From assembly GCF_001439805.1 (NCBI RefSeq), contig NZ_JYLK01000001.1:496001-560000 (forward strand): DNA of 64,000 bases. Reading direction: 5' to 3'. Numbering within the stretch: the stretch's first letter is position 1; each line of letters starts with the position of its first letter. The position numbers and the translations under genes are program-made. The notes under the pieces were generated by a model that did not search any database, was not told the DNA's origin, and was given only the letters and a program-made list of their open reading frames with translations. This document shows, piece by piece, positions 29,701 through 35,140 of this stretch. Origin of the DNA: Pseudomonas trivialis. Its GTDB lineage: Bacteria; Pseudomonadota; Gammaproteobacteria; Pseudomonadales; Pseudomonadaceae.

Positions 29701-32523
29701 CGTTTGCAGGCCCTGCGCGAGCTGCTCGACGATGCACTCGACCCGTCCGCCACCGGGCTGATCACCCGCGACGGCCACAACGCCCCGAACATCGCCGAAC
29801 TGGGCGCCGCCACGGCGCAGTTGGAGCAGGCAACGGCGATGGACGACGAGATTGTCGAGATCTTCCTCGAAGAGGCGGTGGACATTCTCGACAGCGCCGG
29901 CCAGTCGCTCAAACGCTGGCTGCTGGACCCGGAAAACGCCGCGCCGCTGTCCCCCCTGCAACGCGACCTGCACACCCTCAAGGGGGGCGCGCGCATGGCC
30001 GAAATCGAGCCGGTAGGCGACCTGGCCCAGGAACTTGAGTGCTTGTACGAAGGCCTGGTGGACCGCCGCTACAGCTACTCGGCCGAACTGTCGCGTTTGC
30101 TGATGGCCAGTCACGAGCAGTTGGCCTTGCAGCTGGAAGAGCTGCACGATCACCAGCCATTGAGCGACAGCCGCGAACTGATCGACGCGCTGCGTGCGTT
30201 TCGCCAGGCCAGTACGCCGGCTGCACCGGTTGCCGCACCGCAGGCCACCAGCGCCGACCCCGAACTGCTGGATATCTTCCTCGAAGAAGCGGCCGATATC
30301 CTCGACAGCTCCGGCGCCGCGCTGCTGCGCTGGCAGGCCGAGCCGGGCGGTCGCCAGGAAGTGGAAACCCTGCTGCGCGACCTGCACACCCTCAAGGGCG
30401 GCGCGCGCATGGTCGAGATCGCACCGATTGGCGACCTGGCCCACGAGCTGGAGTTTCTCTACGAAGGGCTGTCCGCCGGGCTGCTTGCGCCGTCGGCCGA
30501 GCTGTTCGCGTTGCTGCAAGGCTGCCACGACCGCCTGGCACAGATGATCGACGCGGTCGCCGATGGCCTGCCGGTGGGCTCGGTGGACAAGCTGATCACG
30601 CGCATCAGAAGCCTGGTGCAGCCCAGCGTTGAACCGCTGGAGCCGGTGGCGTTGCCCGCCGGCAAGACCGAAGCAGCCGTCGACCCCAACGCCGACATGG
30701 TGAAAATCTCCGCCGACTTGCTTGACGACCTGGTGAATCTGGCCGGCGAAACCTCGATCTTCCGGGGCCGTATCGAACAGCAGGTCAACGACGCGCGCGC
30801 CGCATTGAGCGAGGTGGAAACCACCATCGAGCGCATGCGCGACCAACTGCGCCGGCTCGACAGCGAAACCCAGGGCCGCCTGCTCAGCCGCCAGCAGGCC
30901 GAGGCCGAGCGCCTGGGCTATGAAGAATTCGATCCGCTGGAAATGGACCGCCATTCACAGTTGCAGCAGTTGTCCCGCGCGCTGTCCGAGTCGGCCAGCG
31001 ACCTGCTGGATCTCAAGGAAACCCTTGAACGCCGCAACCAGGATGCCCATGACCTGTTGCAGCAACAGGCGCGCATCAACACCGCCTTGCAGGAAGGCCT
31101 GATGCGCACGCGCATGGTGCCGTTCGAACGCATGCTGCCGCGCCTCAAGCGCATCGTGCGCCAGGTGGCGCAGGAGCTGGGCAAAGACGTGGAATTCGTG
31201 GTCGGCAATGCCGAGGGCGAGATGGACCGCAACGTGCTGGAACGCATGGTCGCGCCGCTTGAGCATATGCTGCGCAACGCCGTCGACCATGGCCTGGAAT
31301 CGCGCGAGGCGCGCCTGTCGGCGGGCAAGCCCGAGACCGGCCGCATCACCCTGGACCTGACCCACGAAGGCGGCGACATCGTGTTCGACATGCGCGACGA
31401 CGGCGCCGGCGTGCCCCTCGACGCGGTGCGGCGCAAGGCGATCAAGCGCGGGCTGCTCAAGCCCGATCAGGAGATGAGCGACCGCGACGTGTTGCAGTTC
31501 ATCCTGCAGCCGGGGTTTTCCACCGCCGAGAAAATCACGCAGATTTCCGGGCGTGGCGTGGGCATGGACGTGGTGCATGAAGAGGTGCGCCAGCTGGGCG
31601 GCTCGATGGTGATCGATTCGACCTCGGGAGCGGGCGTGCACTTTCGCATTCGACTGCCGTTCACCGTGTCGGTCAACCGGGCGTTGATGGTGCAGTGCGC
31701 CGACGATCAATACGCGATCCCGCTCAACACCATTGAAGGCCTGGTGCGCGTGCCCCCCCATGAACTGGCTGGGCATTATCAGCAGGACCCGCCGTGTTAC
31801 GAGTACGCCGGCCAGCGCTATGAGCTGTTCTACCTGGGCGACCTGTTGCACACCGTCGGCTGCCCGAAACTGCTGGGCGAGTACCAACCGGTGCCGGTGT
31901 TGCTGGTGCACTGCAATGAGCGACGCGTGGCGGTGCATGTGGATGCCATGGCGGGCACACGCGAGATTGTGGTCAAGGGCCTGGGGCCGCAGTTTGCCGG
32001 GGTGCAGGGGCTGTCCGGCGCAACGATCCTGGGCGATGGCCGCGTGGTGCTGATCATCGACCTGCTGGCGCATATTCGCGCGCGGCAACCGGCCTTGCCG
32101 GCGCAGACGCTGGACGCGCCGCTGGTGCTCAACGACCCGCTGAAAAAGCGCCCGCTGCTGGTGCTGGTGGTGGACGATTCGGTCACCGTGCGCAAAGTCA
32201 CCAGCCGCCTGCTGGAGCGCAACGGCATGAACGTGCTCACCGCCAAGGACGGCATCGACGCCCTGGCCGTGCTTGAGGAGCACACCCCGGACCTGATGCT
32301 GCTCGACATCGAAATGCCGCGCATGGACGGTTTCGAAGTGGCGATCCAGGTGCGTAACGACCCACGGCTGATGCGCCTGCCGATCATCATGATCACCTCG
32401 CGCACCGGCCAGAAACACCGCGACCGCGCCATGGCCATCGGCGTCAACGACTACCTGGGCAAGCCGTACCAGGAGTCGGTGCTGCTGGAAAGCATCGCCT
32501 ATTGGAGCAAGTCCCATGCTTGA
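26704..32523 (+). CDS. chpA: hybrid chemotaxis kinase ChpA
   Basis: CheA-type histidine kinase that phosphorylates PilG and PilH (1939 aa). Four canonical Hpt domains carry HTLKGS/HTLKGG with phospho-His at about 656, 789, 1090 and 1228. A degenerate Hpt-like segment near the N-terminus has HQVHGA (His48). Dimerisation and CheA kinase regions follow: N-box HMLRNAVDHGLE, G1 DDGAG, G2 GRGVGMDV. A CheW-like domain and a C-terminal receiver (LVVDDSVTVRK, acceptor Asp about 1868, then GKPY) complete it. P. aeruginosa ChpA is about 2470 aa with more Xpt domains, so this one is shorter in the N-terminal half. It overlaps chpC by 8 bases. Confidence 0.95.
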   Translation: MVDRHDYVALEWVKGDIAETLKQARSALDAFVETRDADALGECLACIHQVHGALQMVEFYGAALLAEEIEALALALQAERVSQRDESVRLLQQALGQLPLYLDRVHSARRDLPLVVLPLLNDLRSARGESLLSETSLFSPQLLSIAPLPDDALAQRDQPELHEQLRQWQHWLQQALAGLLREDHGPSNLEDMARVFARLETLCQGAPLLPLWQVTSALVEGMLTGVIANSPALRSLLKASGKQLKRLLAQGIGGINQPAPDGLLKSLLFYVAKVSRPTPRMQSLKERYGLDDALPDSALVDAERARLAGPDRNAMGSVLGALCEELVRVKERLDLFVRSDRQHIGDLDALLAPLRQIADTLAVLGFGQPRKVIIDQLAVVQSLAQGQREPNDPVLMDVAGALLYVEATLAGMVGTVQAQGREESRLPTTDLTQIHQLVIRESCQCLKQARELVIDCLEADWDRQHLESLPELLSQVRGALAMIPLPRAASLMRGCADYVNEQLMVNDAAPSEVQLEHFAEVISSLEYYLERLLQDPDADGERVLEMATQGLTALGYLPAAKPWRQALVAPEGALSSDEAPSQSQFDALASPTSRLNPPARQRPGSLLPPPADEAPVDDELREVFLEETDEVLEVLHRDLPNSADKTAQAEMRRAFHTLKGSGRMVRALVLAELAWAVENLLNRVLERSVALGADVQQVLDETVALLPELIADFASGNQHQRDEVDALAARAHALASGTPTHAVEPHDPMLLEIFRNEAQSHLESLNHFLHQAAEHVPLHVSDALQRALHTLKGSAYMAGVLPIAELARPLDHLTREYKAHRLPLDLDEVELLLEAEGLFQQGLRQLHRDPLVPIKGAAALINRTQALLDQQLQALLDAPGTGLRIKRDPQLISNFLAQGMDILLDAESLLRRWQQHPGERQELSALLDELTTLGEGAHLADLHPIDALCEALLDLYGAVEESSLAVSARFFHEAEQAHEALINMLDQLAAGQEISPAPARLQALRELLDDALDPSATGLITRDGHNAPNIAELGAATAQLEQATAMDDEIVEIFLEEAVDILDSAGQSLKRWLLDPENAAPLSPLQRDLHTLKGGARMAEIEPVGDLAQELECLYEGLVDRRYSYSAELSRLLMASHEQLALQLEELHDHQPLSDSRELIDALRAFRQASTPAAPVAAPQATSADPELLDIFLEEAADILDSSGAALLRWQAEPGGRQEVETLLRDLHTLKGGARMVEIAPIGDLAHELEFLYEGLSAGLLAPSAELFALLQGCHDRLAQMIDAVADGLPVGSVDKLITRIRSLVQPSVEPLEPVALPAGKTEAAVDPNADMVKISADLLDDLVNLAGETSIFRGRIEQQVNDARAALSEVETTIERMRDQLRRLDSETQGRLLSRQQAEAERLGYEEFDPLEMDRHSQLQQLSRALSESASDLLDLKETLERRNQDAHDLLQQQARINTALQEGLMRTRMVPFERMLPRLKRIVRQVAQELGKDVEFVVGNAEGEMDRNVLERMVAPLEHMLRNAVDHGLESREARLSAGKPETGRITLDLTHEGGDIVFDMRDDGAGVPLDAVRRKAIKRGLLKPDQEMSDRDVLQFILQPGFSTAEKITQISGRGVGMDVVHEEVRQLGGSMVIDSTSGAGVHFRIRLPFTVSVNRALMVQCADDQYAIPLNTIEGLVRVPPHELAGHYQQDPPCYEYAGQRYELFYLGDLLHTVGCPKLLGEYQPVPVLLVHCNERRVAVHVDAMAGTREIVVKGLGPQFAGVQGLSGATILGDGRVVLIIDLLAHIRARQPALPAQTLDAPLVLNDPLKKRPLLVLVVDDSVTVRKVTSRLLERNGMNVLTAKDGIDALAVLEEHTPDLMLLDIEMPRMDGFEVAIQVRNDPRLMRLPIIMITSRTGQKHRDRAMAIGVNDYLGKPYQESVLLESIAYWSKSHA

Positions 32524-32971
32524 CCACCGCGCCAGCCAGGTCACCGGCCTGCTGCTGCCCCTGGCTGATCGTCACTTGGTATTACCCAACGTTGCCATTG
32601 CCGAGTTGATCGACTTTCAGCGTGGAGAACCAGCCAGTGACGCACCGCCGTGGTATCTGCGGCAAGTGACCTGGCGTGATCGGCAGATTCCGTTGATCAG
32701 CTTTGAAGCGGTGTGCGGCGAAGCCAGCCTGACCGGCGAGCGTTCGCGCATCGTGGTGCTGAACGCGCTCGGCGGGCGGCCAACGCTGAAGTTCATTGCG
32801 CTGGTGATCCAGGGCATTCCCCGCTCGTACAAACTCGACAGCGAATTGAGCTACGTGGACGTGCCGCTGTGCCCGCTGGAGCTGGCGGCGGTGCAAGTGG
32901 GCGAGCATGTGGCGAGAGTGCCGGATTTGATGGGGCTTGAAGCGCTGCTGGTCGAGTCCGGCCTCGCCTGA
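32516..32971 (+). CDS. chpC: CheW-like protein ChpC
   Basis: 151-aa CheW-fold adaptor that follows chpA with an 8-base overlap. Core marks: LLLPLADRHLVLPNVAIAELIDF, WYLRQVTWRDRQIPLISFEAVCGE and ALVIQGIPRSYKL. In P. aeruginosa, chpB (methylesterase) lies between chpA and chpC; here it is missing, and neither chpD nor chpE follows. The adaptor may link further receptors to ChpA. Confidence 0.88.
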   Translation: MLDHRASQVTGLLLPLADRHLVLPNVAIAELIDFQRGEPASDAPPWYLRQVTWRDRQIPLISFEAVCGEASLTGERSRIVVLNALGGRPTLKFIALVIQGIPRSYKLDSELSYVDVPLCPLELAAVQVGEHVARVPDLMGLEALLVESGLA

Positions 32972-32991
32972 TGACATGTCGTGTGAAGACT

Positions 32992-33018
32992 CCATGTGGG
33001 AAGGGGCTTGCTCCCACA
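32992..33018. repeat. solitary REP-like unit
   Basis: CATGTGGGAAGGGGCTTGC followed by TCCCACAG. This collapsed REP can itself fold (GTGGGA with TCCCAC). It lies just after chpC and could terminate the Chp transcript weakly. Confidence 0.75.
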
Positions 33019-33212
33019 GTGAATCGCGCTCGGCTTCAGCGCTCAATCGATCCGCGCAAACCGCTCAATCACTGGCTGCTCACGGTGCTCTGCCTGCCAC
33101 AGGTCGTAGGCGCTTTGCATCGATATCGGAGCATTCCTTACCGTCTGTCGGGATAACACGCTCGAATACGGCTCTCGGAATTTTCCTGCAGGATTTTGGG
33201 CTGTGCATGAAC

Positions 33213-33241
33213 TTGTTGAGCACGGCCAGCGCGCCTAGTCT
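33213..33241 (+). promoter_or_regulatory. possible promoter of the leader RNA
   Basis: TTGTTG (33213-33218), 17 bases, TAGTCT (33236-33241). The -35 is fair and the -10 is weak. The CTAGTCTT string also occurs at 50019-50026 before the cytochrome b561 gene. If used, transcription would begin near 33248, just ahead of the hairpin. Confidence 0.35.
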
Positions 33242-33247
33242 TCGTCC

Positions 33248-33336
33248 CGTCATCGCAAAAAACGGTGACACGGACGTGCAAGTCCGGTTACATGTCGGCG
33301 CATAAACGCCCATAGCCATTCAGCGGGCGTTTTTTA
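33248..33336 (+). ncRNA. candidate small RNA / transcription attenuator
   Basis: About 90 bases, with the 5' end inferred from the possible promoter. It contains hairpin GTGAC-a-CGGAC/GTCCG-GTTAC (33265-33291, loop GTGCAA). It ends in an intrinsic terminator, AACGCCC (33305-33311) paired with GGGCGTT (33325-33331) followed by a T-run. Outer bases GCATAAA and TATGC can extend the stem. The arrangement fits either a free small RNA or an attenuator whose read-through product carries the multi-helix element and the DUF6124-like gene. No matching named RNA family is known to me. Confidence 0.5.
33305..33336 (+). terminator. intrinsic terminator in the leader
   Basis: Stem AACGCCC/GGGCGTT with a 13-base loop, then six T from 33330. 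It lies about 160 bases upstream of the small gene, so it must be bypassed, or a second promoter used, for that gene to be expressed. Confidence 0.75.
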
Positions 33337-33355
33337 TGCCTGCTGTACTTGTTAT

Positions 33356-33433
33356 GGCAGCTGCGCGCGGGAGATCTTTCGAGGTCTGCCGGGGTCCGAT
33401 ATGCCCGGTCTTGCACACCTGCGCACAGCTGCC
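33356..33433 (+). ncRNA. multi-helix (three-way junction) RNA element
   Basis: Outer stem GGCAGCTG (33356-33363) with CAGCTGCC (33426-33433). It is prolonged after one C-A mismatch by GCGC (33365-33368) with GCGC (33421-33424). Inside are two hairpins: AGATCT-TTCG-AGGTCT (33372-33387, a UUCG tetraloop) and CCGGG/CCCGG (33389-33393 with 33404-33408). This is a compact three-way junction about 60 bases before the start codon of the DUF6124-like gene. I recall similar sequence before related genes in other P. fluorescens-group strains, but could not check. Confidence 0.55.
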
Positions 33434-33494
33434 ACCCTTATTCGCGTGCAAGCGGAAAGGGCGCAGCCTCCATCACATATCGGAGCTGTAAATC

Positions 33495-33731
33495 ATGTTC
33501 AAACCCACCCCGAGTTCACCCCTCTTCACCGTAACCCCCAAGCAAACCACCGAAACCTTGCTGGTCAACGCCAGCGAAACCCTGTCGTCCCTCAACGCAC
33601 TCACTTGCACGCTGGCCTTCGATCTGGACGCTTCCCAGCGCGCGATCATGCTCGGCATTCAACAGCTGGCCAAGCTCGGCCAATTGCTGGTCGACAGAGC
33701 ACTGGAGCAAGTCAGTCCTTCGCCTATCTAA
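33495..33731 (+). CDS. small DUF6124/DUF3077-like protein
   Basis: 78-aa soluble protein beginning MFKPTPSSPLFTVTPKQ, with a predicted helical C-terminal half (QRAIMLGIQQLAKLGQLLVDRALEQV). The MFKPTP opening and the MLGIQQ...LGxLxVxRALxxV ending are typical of the small DUF6124/DUF3077-type proteins found in several copies in P. fluorescens-group genomes. It is shorter than the usual 100-120 aa because the middle segment is missing. No function is known. The start has GGAGCTGTAAATC before it. A structured leader lies upstream and a degenerate REPIN downstream. Confidence 0.72.
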   Translation: MFKPTPSSPLFTVTPKQTTETLLVNASETLSSLNALTCTLAFDLDASQRAIMLGIQQLAKLGQLLVDRALEQVSPSPI

Positions 33732-33746
33732 ACCACGCCACCGAGC

Positions 33747-33839
33747 AAATGTATGGGGCTTGCTCCCGATAGCGGTGGGTCAGTTGCCTATTTATCAACT
33801 GACCGCCTGTTATCGGGAGCAGACTCCCTCGAACATTTT
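33747..33839. repeat. degenerate REPIN, copy 6
   Basis: Left arm AATGTATGGGGCTTGCTCCC and right arm ATCGGGAGCAGACTCCCTCG, both with changes from the other copies. The inner stem GTCAGTTG/CAACTGAC (33779-33802) is intact. It separates the small gene from the wHTH-MNT promoter. Confidence 0.82.
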
Positions 33840-33843
33840 GTGC

Positions 33844-33886
33844 TTGATCGTTCCCATAAAGGGACCTATCGTTCCCTTATTGGGAC
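33844..33886 (+). promoter_or_regulatory. promoter overlapped by a tandem 21-bp-period operator
   Basis: Promoter: TTGATC (33844-33849), 17 bases, TATCGT (33867-33872). Two near-palindromes overlie it: CGTTCCC-ATAAA-GGGAC (33849-33865) and CGTTCCC-TTATT-GGGAC (33870-33886). The first fills the spacer and the second covers the -10. The 21-base spacing puts both sites on the same DNA face. This is a classic autorepression layout for the DNA-binding protein encoded 16 bases downstream. Confidence 0.7.
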
Positions 33887-33901
33887 TCTCCGGCCTTCAC
33901 C

Positions 33902-34531
33902 ATGCAAACCTTATCGCTCAGTTCCGCGCTTTTCACCGTCACCCAGCAGAAAGTGCTTGGCCTGCTGTTCGGCAAGCCCGAGAAAAGTTTCTTCACCAAT
34001 GAAATCGCGCGCTGGGCCCAGGTGGGTAAGGGTAGTCTCACCCGCGAGCTGACGCGTTTGCAGCTGGCCGGCATCCTGAGCGTAACGCGCCAGGGCAACC
34101 AGACCCATTACCAGGCCAACCCTCTGTGCCCGATCTACTCGGAGATGCTGGCTATCGTGCGCAAGACGCTTGGCCTGGATGAGCCATTGCGCAACGCACT
34201 GGCACCGTTCGCCGCGCAGATCACCTGGGCGTTTGTTTACGGCTCCATCGCCAAGGGCGAGGCGCACTCATCCAGTGACATAGATCTCATGCTGATCGGC
34301 AAAAGCCTCAACTACAGTGAAGTCATGGAACAGCTCATACCGCTGGAAGAGCAACTGGGCCGCACCATCAACCCGACGCTTTACACCCCTCAAGACTGGA
34401 TCGGCAAATGGAATGCCGGCAACAGCTTTGTGCAACGGGTCGTACAGCAGGACAAGATCAATCTGATTGGGGGAAATCCCCTGGAATCCATGGATGGACA
34501 GCAAGGCAAACCTGGAGAATCTGCAACGTAG
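33902..34531 (+). CDS. winged-helix/nucleotidyltransferase (MNT) fusion, putative antitoxin
   Basis: 209-aa protein. Residues about 12-72 form a winged helix (FTNEIARWAQVGKGSLTREL, then LQLAGILSVTRQGNQTHYQ). Residues about 105-190 are a minimal nucleotidyltransferase with the exact GSx10DxD motif (Gly114-Ser115, Asp126, Asp128). In MNT/HEPN modules the MNT protein is the antitoxin and can AMPylate the HEPN toxin. The fused DNA-binding domain and the tandem operator suggest it also represses its own promoter. Its end overlaps the HEPN gene by 38 bases. Confidence 0.78.
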   Translation: MQTLSLSSALFTVTQQKVLGLLFGKPEKSFFTNEIARWAQVGKGSLTRELTRLQLAGILSVTRQGNQTHYQANPLCPIYSEMLAIVRKTLGLDEPLRNALAPFAAQITWAFVYGSIAKGEAHSSSDIDLMLIGKSLNYSEVMEQLIPLEEQLGRTINPTLYTPQDWIGKWNAGNSFVQRVVQQDKINLIGGNPLESMDGQQGKPGESAT

Positions 34532-34928
34532 TGGTGGCTTGAAAGCCGAGCCGCCGGATCGCAAGGAATGTGATGGGCTGATGCGCTCGGCCCGTGACCG
34601 GTTGAAAGACGCCGCAACCGCGCCGCTATCGTTCGCCAGTCGTTTCGACCTGGCCTACAACGCCGCTCATGCCATGGCGCTTACAGCCTTGCGTCTGCAA
34701 GGGTATCGCTCCGACAAACGCTATCTGGTTTTTCAATGTCTGGTACACACCACCGAAGCGAACAAGGTGGAGGTGAGGTTATTGGTGCTGTGCCATGAGC
34801 GCCGAAATCTGGCGGAATATGAGGGCTACATGGATGAAGACGAGGCGCTGCTAAGTCAATTGATGAGCGCCGCAATGGCGCTGTTGAAGAAAGTGGAAGA
34901 GCTTCTTGCTGGTCATAAATGGGGATAA
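34494..34928 (+). CDS. HEPN-like protein, putative toxin partner
   Basis: 144-aa mostly helical protein. It has FDLAYNAAHAMALTALRLQGY (residues 51-71), a typical HEPN helix pair, and RRNLAEYEGY at about 103-112. That matches the RN-x-x-E-Y variant of the HEPN motif rather than the usual R-x4-6-H. In HEPN RNases this Arg-polar-aromatic cluster is the active or modification site; Tyr109 or Tyr112 could be the AMPylation target. The ATG at 34494 lies inside the end of the MNT gene, so translation is coupled. Toxicity is inferred. Confidence 0.65.
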   Translation: MDSKANLENLQRSGGLKAEPPDRKECDGLMRSARDRLKDAATAPLSFASRFDLAYNAAHAMALTALRLQGYRSDKRYLVFQCLVHTTEANKVEVRLLVLCHERRNLAEYEGYMDEDEALLSQLMSAAMALLKKVEELLAGHKWG

Positions 34929-34970
34929 CGCGCCTTTCCTGCGACCGCGATCCACTGAACACCACTGAGT

Positions 34971-35002
34971 AAATGTGGGAGGGAGCAAGCCCCCTCCCAC
35001 AT
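34971..35002. terminator. collapsed REP hairpin between the HEPN and mdcA genes
   Basis: AATGTGGGAGGGAGCAAGC followed by CCCCTCCCACAT. The two REP arms have fused by loss of the REPIN centre, leaving a stem of about 9 bp. It is likely to end the HEPN transcript and insulate mdcA, but no T-run follows. Confidence 0.6.
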
Positions 35003-35024
35003 GTTGTTCTTCACTCAGCCCAAT

Positions 35025-35038
35025 TCAGCATTTGCTGA
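35025..35038. promoter_or_regulatory. palindrome upstream of mdcA, possible MdcR site
   Basis: TCAGC-ATTT-GCTGA, a perfect 5-bp inverted repeat 102 bases before mdcA. LysR-type activators bind such short dyads upstream of the -35. No closer promoter match was convincing (TTGATT at about 35077 is one candidate -35). Confidence 0.35.
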
Positions 35039-35140
35039 TACTCCATTACTCCAGCCGTAACGATCCGCCGTCCAGCTTGATTGATAGCCCTCCCATTCAC
35101 TCCTAAGGTAAGCCCACGACAGCAAACCCGTGGAGCAACC

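Larger units (their letters stand above)
32972..33494. other. 523-base gene-free stretch with structured RNA signals
   Basis: No convincing coding frame was seen; the short frames here lack ribosome sites and family resemblance. From left to right it holds a solitary REP-like unit (32992-33018), about 190 bases with no signal recognised, a possible promoter (33213-33241), a hairpin plus intrinsic terminator (33265-33336), a multi-helix element (33356-33433), and a ribosome-site region (CATATCGGAGCTG) ahead of the small gene at 33495. Confidence 0.7.

Noticed and set aside
28480..30954. 824-codon minus-strand frame inside chpA
   Set aside because: Antisense shadow of the repetitive Hpt region, with His/Gln/Val-rich composition typical of shadow frames.
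32937..33305. 122-codon frame in the chpC downstream region
   Set aside because: It overlaps REP-like and terminator sequence, lacks a ribosome site and has no recognisable motif.
33753..34052. 99-codon frame over the operator and the start of the wHTH-MNT gene
   Set aside because: It reads through a degenerate REPIN and the promoter in a different frame from the supported gene.
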